A stretch of DNA of 40,398 bases from Kitasatospora phosalacinea (lineage in GTDB: Bacteria > Actinomycetota > Actinomycetes > Streptomycetales > Streptomycetaceae). The notes beneath the pieces were generated by a model. It was not told the DNA's origin. It saw only the letters and a list, made by a program, of their open reading frames with translations, and made no database searches. Below are positions 1 through 7,947 of the stretch, one piece after another (the first letter of the stretch is position 1; each line of letters begins with the position of its first letter). A program made the position numbers and the translations under genes. The stretch is taken from the NCBI RefSeq assembly GCF_000717185.1, contig NZ_JNYE01000071.1, forward strand, positions 1 to 40,398. Reading direction: 5' to 3'.

Positions 1-3
1 CGG

Positions 4-47
4 GCCGGGGCCCGGCAGCCGCACCACACCGGCTGCCGGGCCCCGGC
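4..47. terminator. Strong hairpin, probable terminator of a gene left of the window
   Basis: An 18-bp perfect stem (4-21 pairing with 30-47, arm beginning GCCGGGGCCCGG) closes an 8-nt loop, CACCACAC. There is no T-tract, which is normal for high-GC actinomycetes. It lies between an unseen gene to the left and the convergent 3' end of the methyltransferase at 188, so it may serve either or both. Confidence 0.6.
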
Positions 48-187
48 GCGTCCCGGCGCGCCGCGAGATCGCCCACCCACCGGGCCGCTGGGGCCCGTGC
101 GCGGGAGGTGTCCGCACGGGGCAGGGGTGTCCGTACGGGGGCCGGGGAGCCGGGGGGCCGGGGCTGTGCGGGCTCCGGGAGCGGGGC

Positions 188-922
188 TCAGGGGCGGTGG
201 GGGCGGCGGGCCAGGAAGACGTACTCCTGGCCGGGCCGGTCCGGGGCGTCCCTGACCTCCAGGGGTTCGAGGCCCGCGGCGCGCAGGTCGGCCTCGACCT
301 CGGGGCGTTCGCGGAAGCGCAGGGTGGAGTCCGAGGTGAGGTGCCGCCCGTCCGCGGCGAACACGTAGTGCCAGCGGAACGCCACCAACGGACCGGCGAC
401 GGACAGCAGTTCGACCCAGGTCTCCACCGCGCCGACGCCCGGCAGCTCGCTGACCCGGCGGGACGCCTCCCGCGTCCAGGACTCCCAGGCGCAGCGGGCC
501 GGGACCCTGCTCTCGAACACCAGGTGCCCGCCCGGGCGCAGCGCGTCGCGCACGCCCCGCAGGGTGGCGCGCCACCGGGCGGGGTCGGTGATCTCCTGGG
601 CGGCGTTGGCCGTCATGGTGACCAGGTCCGCCCGCTGCGGGGGCAGGTCCGTCGCGTCCCCGACCAGCCAGCGGACCCGCTCGGCGCCCGGCTTGCCGCG
701 GGCCACCTCCACCGACGCGGCGGCCGGGTCGACACCGAGCACCCGCACCCCGCGCCCGGCCAGCAGCAGGGCGAACACCCCGGTGCCGCAGCCCAGGTCC
801 AGGACGTCGGACGCGCCGAACTCGTCGACCAGGCGCAGGTAGGGGAGCAGGTCCGAGCGGTCCGGGTCGAGCCCGTCGTAGAGCGCCGCCAGCGCGGGCA
901 GCGTGAAGCATTCGTCGGCCAT
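188..922 (-). CDS. Class I SAM-dependent methyltransferase
   Basis: This is a 244-residue Rossmann-fold methyltransferase. Motif I (DLGCGTG) lies near residues 43-49, the acidic SAM-ribose residue follows in VLGVDP, and the motif IV region reads DLVTMTANAA. The later LRPGGHLVFESR segment is the usual strand 5 region. The length is normal for small-molecule methyltransferases of this type, but nothing in the sequence identifies the substrate. The ATG at 922 is preceded on the minus strand by TACGGT and a 7-nt gap, so the mRNA is probably leaderless, and no Shine-Dalgarno sequence is visible. It is divergent from the leader and VOC gene to the right, with the two promoters almost back to back. 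Confidence 0.85.
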   Translation of the reverse strand: MADECFTLPALAALYDGLDPDRSDLLPYLRLVDEFGASDVLDLGCGTGVFALLLAGRGVRVLGVDPAAASVEVARGKPGAERVRWLVGDATDLPPQRADLVTMTANAAQEITDPARWRATLRGVRDALRPGGHLVFESRVPARCAWESWTREASRRVSELPGVGAVETWVELLSVAGPLVAFRWHYVFAADGRHLTSDSTLRFRERPEVEADLRAAGLEPLEVRDAPDRPGQEYVFLARRPHRP

Positions 923-964
923 CCGGAGGACCGTAGCGGGGGAGGGGGCGGAACGGAAAAGGGT

Positions 965-993
965 TTGTCAGGGCGGGCGGCGGCCCGTACGGT
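965..993 (+). promoter_or_regulatory. Predicted sigma70-type promoter
   Basis: TTGTCA (965-970) and TACGGT (988-993) are separated by exactly 17 bp, close to the HrdB consensus. The expected start point falls on the GTG at 1001. It would drive the short ORF at 1001 and possibly the VOC gene at 1171. Confidence 0.6.
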
Positions 994-1000
994 GGGGCGG

Positions 1001-1057
1001 GTGAACACCGGAACGGCCATGGGCCACGCACGGATCGGCGACCCGGTGGGCGGCTGA
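1001..1057 (+). CDS. Putative leaderless 18-codon leader peptide
   Basis: A GTG lies 7 nt after the -10 box and opens an 18-codon frame reading VNTGTAMGHARIGDPVGG, then TGA. It would be translated from the first base of the transcript. No family is recognised. It precedes an inverted repeat (1106-1140) and the VOC gene, an arrangement compatible with a leader peptide or attenuator. It could equally be a chance frame, because GC-rich DNA has few stops. Confidence 0.3.
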   Translation: MNTGTAMGHARIGDPVGG

Positions 1058-1105
1058 CCCTGCCCCGGGCGCCGCAGGGGCGCCCGCGCGTCCGGGGGCC
1101 GCCGA

Positions 1106-1140
1106 GGTCTGGGAGCAGTGCGCGCACACGTCCCCAGACC
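1106..1140. repeat. Inverted repeat upstream of the VOC gene
   Basis: The arms GGTCTGGG (1106-1113) and CCCAGACC (1133-1140) are centred within 1 bp of a perfect GTGCGCGCAC palindrome (1118-1127). It sits between the predicted promoter and the VOC start, so an operator or a 5'-UTR hairpin is possible. Confidence 0.4.
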
Positions 1141-1170
1141 GACCGCCCCGGAACGAGGTACCACCCGGCC

Positions 1171-1545
1171 ATGCCCGCCGCCTTCAACCACACCATCATC
1201 GTCTCCAAGGACAGCGCCGCGTCCGCCCGCTTCTACCGCGAGCTGCTGGAGGCCGAACAGGCGCCCTCCTGGGGCCCGTTCACCAACCTGAAGCTCGCCG
1301 ACGGCGTGCTGCTGCAGTTCGCCGCACCGCCGGTGGAGATCCAGATGCAGCACTACGCCTTCCTGGTCGACGACGAGCTGTTCGACCGCGCCCACGCCCT
1401 GCTGCGCGAGCGCGGCATCGACCACTGGGCCGACCCGCAGATGCAGCGCCCCGGCGAGACCAACACCGAGCACGGCGGCCGCGGCGTCTACGTGCTCGAC
1501 CCGTCCGGGCACGGCCTGGAACTGATCACCCGTCCTTACCTGTAG
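1171..1545 (+). CDS. VOC-superfamily (glyoxalase/bleomycin-resistance fold) protein
   Basis: The 124 residues form one vicinal-oxygen-chelate module pair. It opens with FNHTIIVSKDSAASARFYRELL, the first beta-alpha unit with its metal-ligand His. The C-terminal half carries GRGVYVLDPSGHGLELIT, whose final Glu is the typical metal ligand. Such proteins range from metal-dependent lyases and dioxygenases to antibiotic-binding resistance proteins, and the substrate cannot be inferred here. The ATG follows GAACGAGG. The next gene starts 30 bp downstream on the same strand and is likely co-transcribed. Confidence 0.85.
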   Translation: MPAAFNHTIIVSKDSAASARFYRELLEAEQAPSWGPFTNLKLADGVLLQFAAPPVEIQMQHYAFLVDDELFDRAHALLRERGIDHWADPQMQRPGETNTEHGGRGVYVLDPSGHGLELITRPYL

Positions 1546-1575
1546 GCCTGCGCACGGGGAGAGGAGGACGGGGCG

Positions 1576-2319
1576 ATGGACCATCAGGAACTGCGCGCCG
1601 CCCTGGCGGAGGCGCGACGCGTCCTCGCCCCGCACCTCCACGCGGACTGGAGCGTCCCGGCGGGCCCACTGGAGTGGAGCTGCCGGGACACGCTGGCCCA
1701 CGTCGGCCACGACCTGCTCGCCTACGCCGGGCAGGTCGCGGCCCTCCCCGCGGACGGCTACCTGCCCTTCGACCTGACGCTGCATCCGGACGCCGGGCCC
1801 GCCGAGGTGCTGACCACCGCGCTGGCCTGCGGCGAACTGCTGGCCCTCGCCCTGTCCGCCGCCGCCCCGACCGCACGGGCCTGGCACTGGGGCCCGTCTT
1901 CAAACCCCCGCCTGCCCCGCGACCCCTGGCACGCCCTCTCGCCGCACCGGGCAAAGGGCCAAGTACATCCAGTACGAGGCCCTTCACCCGGCACGCCGAG
2001 AGCACGCACCAGACGCCGCGAGGCCGCCCTTCGGGCGACGACGGGGGTTTGAAGACGGGCCCCGGGCCCCACCGACCCGACCGGCTTCGCCGCGATGGGC
2101 GTCGCCGAGACGCTGCTGCACACCCACGACATCGCCACCGGCCTCGCCCTGGACTGGACAGCGCCGCCCGCCCTCTGCGCCGCCGTCCTGGCCCGGCTCT
2201 TCCCCGACGCCCCGCCCGGCGACCCCGCCCCCGTGCTCCTGTGGTGCACCGGCCGGGCCGCGCTCCCGGACCGCCCGCGCCGCACCTCCTGGGCGTGGCG
2301 GGCGGCGCTCGACGGGTGA
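1576..2319 (+). pseudogene. DinB-like / maleylpyruvate isomerase-family gene interrupted by a hairpin element
   Basis: The N-terminal half (from ATG 1576, after a GAGGAGG ribosome-binding site) reads WSVPAGPLEWSCRDTLAHVGHDLLAYAG, typical of the mycothiol-dependent maleylpyruvate isomerase / DinB N-terminal domain. The C-terminal half (about 2065-2319) continues in the same frame with GFAAMGVAETLLHTHDIATGLAL, including the His cluster of that fold. A hairpin element lies between them and introduces an in-frame TGA at 2050-2052. Removing 174 nt restores a continuous frame (...AWHWGPTDPTGFAAMG...), so this is an insertional disruption. A shortened product of 158 residues ends at 2052 and should lack part of the metal site. 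Confidence 0.75.
1889..2063. mobile_element. 175-bp MITE-like fully palindromic insertion
   Basis: Perfect 22-bp terminal inverted repeats (1889-1910 and 2042-2063, outer end GGGGCCCGTCTTC) flank a body that is itself self-complementary. An inner pair of arms at about 1928-1960 and 1978-2010 is followed by GTAC...GTAC around a central ATCCA, so the whole element can fold into a single hairpin. It carries no gene. It splits the DinB-like frame, and GGGCCC is present at both borders, suggesting a short target duplication that the palindromic ends make ambiguous. It looks like a non-autonomous mobile palindrome. Confidence 0.65.
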
Positions 2320-2366
2320 GCGGTGCGGCCGTCGGGCGGGCACCGGCGCCGTGTGACCATGGGGGC

Positions 2367-2942
2367 ATGGCATCCGGTCGGATCATCTTCCTCAACGGCA
2401 CGTCCAGCTCGGGAAAGTCGAGCATCGCCCGGGAGCTCCTCGACGTCCTGGACGACGGCGTCTTCTTCCACCTGGCGGTCGACGGCTTCAACGCGATGCG
2501 CACCAAGCGGGCGCTCGGAGCCGAGGAACTCGACGCCGCGCTGCGGCGGACCAGGGCGGGCTTCCACCGCTCGATCGCGGCGATGGCCGAGGCGGGCAAC
2601 GACATCGTGGTCGACCACGTGCTGAGCGAACCGTGGCGCCTGCTCGACTGCCTGGCGGTGCTGCGCCCCGAGGACGTGCTGTTCGTCGGCGTCCACTGCC
2701 CGCTGGACGAACTGACCCGCCGCGAACTGGCCCGCGGCGACCGCCCGCCGGGCCTCGCGGCCCACCAGTACGGCCTGGTCCACGGCCACGGCGACTACGA
2801 CCTGGAGTGCGACACCGGCACGGCGAGCCCTCGCGAGTGCGCCCGGCAGATCAAGGACTTCCTCCCGCACCGCCCCCGCCCCACCGCCTTCACCCGCCTC
2901 CGACGCCGCCTGCTGGACGGCCGCGAGCCGCTCACGGCGTGA
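2367..2942 (+). CDS. Chloramphenicol phosphotransferase-like P-loop kinase
   Basis: The 191-residue protein opens with IIFLNGTSSSGKSSIA, a Walker A loop that matches the chloramphenicol 3-O-phosphotransferase (CPT) family. VDGFNAM follows at about residue 37, where CPT has its catalytic Asp, and DIVVDHVL is the later strand. Family members phosphorylate chloramphenicol, but many streptomycete homologues are of unknown substrate. The ATG at 2367 was chosen because the kinase fold starts there; the frame is open much further upstream but has no domain content. It stands alone between the broken DinB gene and ybaK. Confidence 0.8.
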   Translation: MASGRIIFLNGTSSSGKSSIARELLDVLDDGVFFHLAVDGFNAMRTKRALGAEELDAALRRTRAGFHRSIAAMAEAGNDIVVDHVLSEPWRLLDCLAVLRPEDVLFVGVHCPLDELTRRELARGDRPPGLAAHQYGLVHGHGDYDLECDTGTASPRECARQIKDFLPHRPRPTAFTRLRRRLLDGREPLTA

Positions 2943-3037
2943 GCCCCGCCCGCCTGCTCGGTCGCCTGCCCGGCCGCCTGCTCGGCCGCCCGTTCGCTCG
3001 GCCGGGCCGGGGCGGGGCGGAGGGCTAGAGTCGGGGC

Positions 3038-3610
3038 ATGAGCGAGCAGGTGGAGCAGGCCGTGCGGGCGCCGTTCGGGAACTTCCCGCGGGTGCGGCGC
3101 GCGGTGGACGCGGTCGCGGAGCTGGCGCCCCCGGTGGCCGGGCTGCTGGGCGGGTGGGAGGCGGAACTGGCCCGGCAGGTGCTGTACGTGGACACCGATC
3201 CGGAGCTGGCCGACACCGCCGTGTTCTGCGCCGCGTACGACGTCCCGGCGGAGGCGTCCGCGAACTGCGTGGTGGTCGCCGCGAAGCGCGGCGGGGAGAC
3301 CACGCTGGCCGCCGGGCTGGTGCTGGCCACCACCCGGCTCGACGTCAACAAGGCGGTCCGCGGTCACCTGGGCGCCCGCAAGGCCTCGTTCGCGCCGATG
3401 GACACCGCCGTCGGCGAGAGCGGCATGGAGTACGGCGGCATCACCCCCGTCGGCCTGCCCGCGCACTGGCCGCTGCTGGTCGACGCGGCGGTCGCCGCCG
3501 CCCCGTACGTGCTGGTCGGCAGCGGGCGGCGGCGCGGGAAGCTGATCCTGCCGGGCGCGGTCGCCGCCGCGCTGCCCGGGGCCCGGGTGCTGGAGGGGCT
3601 GGCGGGCTGA
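3038..3610 (+). CDS. YbaK/aminoacyl-tRNA deacylase-domain protein
   Basis: The 190-residue protein has the YbaK/INS-type fold: ANCVVVAAKRGGETTLAAGLVLATTRLDVNKAVRGHLG, with the conserved Lys in AAKRGG. GITPVGLPAHWPLLVD and YVLVGSGRRRGKLILPG form the closing motifs. Family members hydrolyse mischarged aminoacyl-tRNA in trans, but this subfamily's substrate is not evident. TAGAGT (3026-3031) ends 6 nt before the ATG, so a leaderless transcript is likely. The preceding gap 2943-3020 contains short degenerate repeats of GCCTGCTCGG. Confidence 0.8.
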   Translation: MSEQVEQAVRAPFGNFPRVRRAVDAVAELAPPVAGLLGGWEAELARQVLYVDTDPELADTAVFCAAYDVPAEASANCVVVAAKRGGETTLAAGLVLATTRLDVNKAVRGHLGARKASFAPMDTAVGESGMEYGGITPVGLPAHWPLLVDAAVAAAPYVLVGSGRRRGKLILPGAVAAALPGARVLEGLAG

Positions 3611-3645
3611 AGGGCTGGCGGGCTGAAGGGCTGGTGGGCTGGGGG
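3601..3645. repeat. Short tandem repeat after ybaK
   Basis: The motif GGCTGGCGGGCTGAAG is repeated about 2.5 times from the last codons of ybaK into the intergenic gap. One copy supplies the ybaK stop codon. This is typical slippage-type duplication. Confidence 0.6.
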
Positions 3646-3812
3646 CCGAACGACCGCGGGAGACGCCTGCGGGCGGCCGAGGGGACGCCTGCGGGCGGCG
3701 GACGGTCGTGGGCGGGAACACCGCGGGCGGTCGGACGGTTGGACCGGATGGTCCCGCCGGGTGGTGCACCGGGCGGGGCGAGTCGACGTCCCATGCGAGG
3801 AGTGAGTACGAG

Positions 3813-4319
3813 ATGACCACGGACCGCGCTGTCCTGGCCGGCGGGTGCTTCTGGGGAATGCAGGAGTTGATCCGCAAGCTCCCCGGCGTCCAGTCGACCC
3901 GGACCGGCTACACCGGCGGCCAGAACGCGCACGCCACCTACCGCAACCACCCCGGCCACGCCGAGGCGCTGGAGATCGTCTACGACCCGGAGCGGATCAG
4001 CTACCGGACGCTGCTGGAGTACTTCTTCCAGATCCACGACCCGAGCACCCTCGACCGGCAGGGCAACGACATCGGCAGCAGCTACCGCTCGGCGGTCTTC
4101 TACGCCGACGAGGCCCAGCGCGCCACCGCCCTCGACACCATCGCGGACGTCGACGCCAGCGGCCTGTGGCCCGGCAAGGTCGTCACCGAGGTCACCCCGC
4201 TCGGCGACTTCTGGGAGGCCGAGCCCGAGCACCAGGACTACCTGCAGCACTACCCCAACGGCTACACCTGCCACTACCCGCGGCCGGGGTGGAAGCTCCC
4301 GGTGCGCGAAGGCGCCTGA
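3813..4319 (+). CDS. msrA: Peptide-methionine (S)-S-oxide reductase MsrA
   Basis: The 168-residue protein carries the family signature GCFWG at residues 11-15, with Cys12 as catalytic nucleophile. [50 protein letters not shown] and [24 protein letters not shown] are all diagnostic of MsrA. The enzyme repairs methionine-S-sulfoxide in oxidised proteins. The Cys in the GYTC segment near residue 155 is a plausible resolving residue. The ATG at 3813 follows GCGAGGAGTGAG, a usable ribosome-binding site, and the frame upstream has no conserved content. Confidence 0.95.
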   Translation: MTTDRAVLAGGCFWGMQELIRKLPGVQSTRTGYTGGQNAHATYRNHPGHAEALEIVYDPERISYRTLLEYFFQIHDPSTLDRQGNDIGSSYRSAVFYADEAQRATALDTIADVDASGLWPGKVVTEVTPLGDFWEAEPEHQDYLQHYPNGYTCHYPRPGWKLPVREGA

Positions 4320-4445
4320 GCGGGCGGCGCCGAGGGAGGCGCTGAGGGGTTGAGGCCTTGAGGGCTTGAGGCATCGCGGGGCGGCGGTCACCGGTGGCGG
4401 TGGCCGCCGTCGCCGTGTCCGGGGCCCCGCGGGCCTGCCTTGGGT

Positions 4446-4482
4446 GATTAATCATTTGCCTAAGGCTCCTAGGCTGATTAGC
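4446..4482 (+). promoter_or_regulatory. AT-rich promoter/operator of the FBP-domain gene
   Basis: This patch contains the perfect palindrome TGATTAATCA, then GCCTA-(7 nt)-TAGGC as a second dyad. TAGGCT (4470-4475) sits 7 nt before a GTG at 4483, matching a -10 box for a leaderless mRNA. The low GC and stacked dyads suggest a regulator site, of unknown identity. Confidence 0.45.
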
Positions 4483-4992
4483 GTGGTTCCCGTGAGAGAG
4501 CTGACCGACCCCGAGATCCGCGCCGCCTTCCTGAACTGCTCCAAGGGCGAGGCGAAACGCCTGAACCTGCCCCGCGAGCTGGCCGACCAGCCCTGGCCCG
4601 AGCTGGACTTCCTCGGCTGGCGCGACCCGCAGGCCCCCGACCGCGCGTACCTGGTCACCGAGCTCGACGGCCGCCCGCAGGCCGTCGTCCTGCGCGCCTC
4701 CTCCGGCGCCTCCTGGCAGCCCCGCCGCAGCATCTGCTCGCTCTGCGTCACCACCCACACCGGCGGGGTCTCCCTGCTGGTGGCCCCGCTGGCGGGCCCC
4801 GCCGGTCGGCAGGGGAACTCGGTCGGCGCCTACATGTGCAGCGACCTGGCCTGCTCGCTGTACGTCCGCGGGCTGCGCGAGACCGGCAACAAGATCCACG
4901 AGTCGCTGACGACGGAGGAGCGGATCGAGCGGATGCGCGGCAACCTGGCCGCCTTCCTGGCGAAGGTCCGCGGGGAGGGCGGGCAGCACTGA
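4483..4992 (+). CDS. FBP-domain (FusB/EF-G-binding C-terminal type) zinc protein
   Basis: The product is about 169 residues from GTG 4483, with GTG 4492 as an alternative. It resembles the FBP C-terminal domain found in FusB-type EF-G-binding proteins and many actinobacterial proteins. VRELTDPEIRAAFLNCSKGEA opens the domain, and the treble-clef zinc ligands are CSLC and CSDLAC. The tail GLRETGNKIHESLTTEERIERMRGN is also typical. FusB rescues ribosomes from fusidic acid; this short actinobacterial form lacks the N-terminal helical domain, so resistance should not be assumed. The start was chosen from the -10 to GTG spacing. Confidence 0.75.
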   Translation: MVPVRELTDPEIRAAFLNCSKGEAKRLNLPRELADQPWPELDFLGWRDPQAPDRAYLVTELDGRPQAVVLRASSGASWQPRRSICSLCVTTHTGGVSLLVAPLAGPAGRQGNSVGAYMCSDLACSLYVRGLRETGNKIHESLTTEERIERMRGNLAAFLAKVRGEGGQH

Positions 4993-5033
4993 GCCCCCGG
5001 TGGGCGGAGCAAGGCCAGGCGTCCGCTGCCCGG

Positions 5034-5106
5034 GGCGGGGCGGGGCGGGGCGGGGCGGCGAGCGGCGCAGGGGGCGGGTCGGCGAGCGGTGCAGAGGGGG
5101 CGGGCG
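5034..5106. repeat. GGGGC and GGCGAGCGG tandem repeats
   Basis: GGGGC is repeated at least five times, followed by two degenerate copies of GGCGAGCGGYGCAGRGGGCGGG. The stretch lies directly upstream of the frameshifted methyltransferase and includes its ribosome-binding region. Confidence 0.6.
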
Positions 5107-5107
5107 G

Positions 5108-5955
5108 ATGGCGGAGATCATGGCGGCTGGGGCAGCAGAGGACGCCGAGGGGGTGATCGACGCGTTCGACGCTCTGGAGCGGCGGATCTGGGCGGGCCGC
5201 GCCGCCGCCTACGCCGCGAGTTTCGCCCGGCTGTGCGCCCACCCAGTGCCCGCACTCCTCGACGCCGCCCGGGTCGGCCCCGGCAGCACGGTGCTGGACG
5301 TCGGCACCGGGACGGGCGCCGCCGCGGCGGCGGCCTGCGCGCGCGGGGCCCGGGTCACCGCCGTCGACGCCGAACCGAGCATGCTCGCCGAGGCCCGGCG
5401 CAACGCCCCCGGGGTCGAGGTGCGTGCCGCGACGCTGCCCGAACTCCCCTTCGCCGACCGGGCGTTCGACGCGGTGGTCGGCAACTTCGTGCTCAACCAC
5501 GTCGGACGGCAGGCCGCCGCCGTCGCCGAACTGCGCCGCGTCCTGCGCCCCGGCGGCCGTCTCGCCCTCACCGTCTGGGCGGCCCCCGCCGCGCCCGGGC
5601 AGACCCTGCTGGGCCGGGCCGTCGAAGCCGCCGGGGCCGTCCGGCCCGCCCACCTGCCGCCGCCGCCCGCCGCGCGACCGGCAGCGCCGAGGGCCTCGCC
5701 GCGCTGCTCACCGCCGGGGGCCTGCGCGGCGCGGAGTGCCGCACCCTGCGCTGGAACCACCGCACCACCACCGAGGAGTGGTGGGCCGGCCCCGCGGCCC
5801 GGGTCGCCTTCATCGGCGAACTGCTGCACCACCAGACCCCGGAGGTCCGGGCCCGGACCGGGCGGGAGTTCGCGCGGCTGGCCGAGGAGTTCCGCACCGC
5901 GGACGGCACCCTGGCCCTCCCGCACGCCGCCCTGCTGGCCGCGGCCCACCGCTGA
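5108..5955 (+). pseudogene. SAM methyltransferase, frameshifted near 5670-5690
   Basis: The first part (from ATG 5108) is a normal class I methyltransferase: TVLDVGTGTGAAAAAA is motif I, VTAVDAEPSML is motif II, and VVGNFVLNHV and LRRVLRPGGRLALTVWAAP follow. At about 5670-5690, within a CCGCCGCCGCCC run, the reading shifts by one base. The C-terminal part continues in the other frame (SAEGLAALLTAGGLRGAECRTLRWNHRTTTEEWWAG ... ARLAEEFRTADGTLALPHAALLAAAHR) to the stop at 5955. Both halves look well conserved, so either a recent indel or a sequencing error is possible. The unshifted frame would run on with no domain to 6244. Confidence 0.7.
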
Positions 5956-5970
5956 GGCCGGAGGGAGCGT

Positions 5971-6030
5971 CGGGGCTCGGCGGACCGGGCCTCGGCGGAC
6001 CGGGCCTCAGCGGATCGGGGCTCAGCGGAC
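5971..6030. repeat. Four 15-bp tandem repeats
   Basis: Four consecutive 15-bp units of the form CGGGSCTCRGCGGAY run from 5971 to 6030. The last copy contains the stop codon of the convergent GNAT gene, so the repeat has expanded between two 3' ends. Confidence 0.75.
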
Positions 6031-6741
6031 TTCGACGGAGAGCTGGGTGCCCAGTTCGCGGAAGCCGAGGCGGGCGGCGACGCGGCGGGAGGCGGGGACG
6101 CGGGCGCGCCACTGCGGGAGCAGACCGGCGGCGAGGGCGTGCGCGGCGGCGGCAGCGGCGGCGGTGCGGGCCAGGCCGCGGCCGCGGGCGCCCGGGGCGG
6201 TGAGGACGCTGAACTGGGCGGTCCCGTACGGCCAGGTGCGGTAGCCGCAGGCGGCCAGCACGCGTTCGCCCCGGAGGACGGCGAACGCGGGTGAGGTGAT
6301 GTCGCCGAGGTCGGCCTCGTCGCGTTCCTCCGCCGTGACCCGGGCCGTCAGCTCGGACAACGCCGGGTGGTCGGGCGGGAGTTGGCGGACCCCCTCGGGA
6401 GTGGAGGGCGGCGGGGTGAAGGCGTCCGGGGCGAGGTAGGCGAGTGCGGCGGGCCCGAGGATCCGGCCGACCGGGAGGGCCGCGCGCAGCCGGGCGGTGT
6501 CCCGTGCGGCCTCCGGGCAGGAGTGCAGGACGGTGCGGAGCAGTTCGGCGCGGCGGGCGTCCGGTGCGGTCGCCAGCACCGCGCCGCCCAGGGTCAGCAG
6601 GCCGACCCAGCCGGGCGGGCACAGCCCGGAGCGCGGGGACACCACGACGGCGGCCGCGCCCGGCGCGGGGAAGGCGACCGGTTCGGCAGCCAGCCCCTCC
6701 CACAGGCCGGACGCCCGCCGGAGCAGCGAATCGTTCGTCAC
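6022..6741 (-). CDS. GNAT-family N-acetyltransferase
   Basis: The product is 239 residues from GTG 6741, which follows GGGGAAG at a proper distance. The C-terminal half is a GNAT fold. FAVLRGERVLAACGYRTWPYG is the beta4 region, and FSVLTAPGARGRGLARTAAAAAAAHAL is motif A with the acetyl-CoA pyrophosphate loop. VPASRRVAARLGFRELGTQLSVEV is motif B and the last strand. The N-terminal 120 residues resemble the extra domain of two-domain GNATs. The acceptor is unknown. The frame is open further upstream (to 7089) but overlaps the lipoprotein gene, so the internal GTG is preferred. Confidence 0.8.
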   Translation of the reverse strand: MTNDSLLRRASGLWEGLAAEPVAFPAPGAAAVVVSPRSGLCPPGWVGLLTLGGAVLATAPDARRAELLRTVLHSCPEAARDTARLRAALPVGRILGPAALAYLAPDAFTPPPSTPEGVRQLPPDHPALSELTARVTAEERDEADLGDITSPAFAVLRGERVLAACGYRTWPYGTAQFSVLTAPGARGRGLARTAAAAAAAHALAAGLLPQWRARVPASRRVAARLGFRELGTQLSVEVR

Positions 6742-6824
6742 TTCCCCATCCTCGCAGGGAAGTCGGGCGCGGGCCGAAGGGATTTCGACCGGGGGCGGAC
6801 CGGCAGCCGCCCCCGGAGGCCGGG

Positions 6825-7457
6825 TCAGTGGCCGCCCCGGGAGGCCTCGCAGCCGCCCTCGATGTACGGGCCGTGCACCTCGATCTGCGGCGGGTTCGAC
6901 AGCGTGCCCGACAGGCAGGGCCCGACCTGCGGGACGAAGAAGGAGAACTGCACGCCCTGACCGGCCGGGGCGACCTTGGCGTCCCGGTAGCCGAGGCGGG
7001 TGAGCAGGGCCTTCGCCTGCTCGGGGTCGGCGGGGGTCTGCCGGGCGAGCTCGGCCGCGATGCGGGCGGCGTGCGCCTCGCCGCGGCACTCCGCGAGGGG
7101 GCTCAGCGCGGTGGTCTTCAAGTAGGTGTGGTTCTCACCGTACTTGGGGTTCTCCGGCTGCGGACCGGAGGAGCCGGAGGAGGAAGGGGCGGTCGGCACC
7201 GCGGTGGGCTTTCCCGCGCAGGCCTGCGCGACGGTCGGGAAGGCCCGGTCGTGCTCGGCGGTCGCCTCCTCCACCTGCTGCTGGTACTTCTGCTGGGCCT
7301 CCTGCGCGGCCTTCGACGCGTCCTGCCGCGGGGCCTTCGACGCACCCGCGGAGGTACCGCCGGAATCGGAGCCGGAGCCGTGGGTGGAGCCGCAGCCGGT
7401 GAGCAGGGCGCCCACGGCGAGAAGGGCGGCGGCCGCGGCCAGGGCGTTTCGTTTCAC
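6825..7457 (-). CDS. Secreted lipoprotein of unknown function
   Basis: The 210-residue product has a lipoprotein signal: KR, a hydrophobic run, then the lipobox LTGC with Cys at about residue 22. A Ser/Gly-rich tether follows, then a short helical segment rich in Gln/Ala/Glu (SKAAQEAQQKYQQQVEEATAEHDRA). The C-terminal domain contains Cys residues in VAQACAGKP, AECRGEA, VGPCLSG and GGCEA that could form disulfides. GTG 7457 is favoured over GTG 7466 because GGAG lies 8 nt upstream of it. I do not recognise the family; the tail resembles other streptomycete conserved lipoproteins only in general composition. Confidence 0.75.
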   Translation of the reverse strand: MKRNALAAAAALLAVGALLTGCGSTHGSGSDSGGTSAGASKAPRQDASKAAQEAQQKYQQQVEEATAEHDRAFPTVAQACAGKPTAVPTAPSSSGSSGPQPENPKYGENHTYLKTTALSPLAECRGEAHAARIAAELARQTPADPEQAKALLTRLGYRDAKVAPAGQGVQFSFFVPQVGPCLSGTLSNPPQIEVHGPYIEGGCEASRGGH

Positions 7458-7947
7458 GCTGGGCACTCCGGTGGGTGGGCGGGCCCGTGCGGCCCGTCGG
7501 TGCGATCATCATTCCGTGCGCGATGGATCATCAGCCAGAGTATCCGCACTCAGTTCGCCCCTGTCGGGGATCTTGGAACCCGGCTGCACACGACGCCCAC
7601 GAGATGCCGGTCCGTCCCCACCCCCCGCCCGGATGCCGATGACAGCCACCCCGGGCGCCCGCCCGCCCACCCGACCACGCCGAGCGGGCTGCAGTTCCCG
7701 ACTCGAACAGGGGCAGCTTGAGCACGGCGTGGAACCGAACCGGAGCGAGAACCGGTGGCCGGACAAGCGGACCGGTGGAGGGGCTGGGACCACGGCCCTC
7801 CTGACTCCTTGACTCCTTGACTCCTTGCACTCGGGAGTGTGTCGGTGTCGGCGTGCGGGTCGAAGTGCAGAGGTACGTACGAGCGGACGTGCAGAGCTGC
7901 TTGCAGTGGCCCGGAGTTGATGCCGGGAGCGCTCGTCATGAGGAAGA
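7458..7947. other. Intergenic stretch without supported gene
   Basis: About 490 bp. Several frames are open but none has recognisable protein content. It contains a 3.5-copy TTGACTCC repeat (about 7800-7822). The composition is less GC-biased than in the flanking genes and resembles decayed DNA next to the IS relics that follow. Confidence 0.5.

Noticed and set aside
4441..4482. Iron-box (IdeR/DmdR) site upstream of the FBP gene
   Set aside because: Some TTAGGC-like words occur, but the 19-bp iron-box consensus is not matched. The TGATTAATCA and GCCTA/TAGGC dyads have different geometry.
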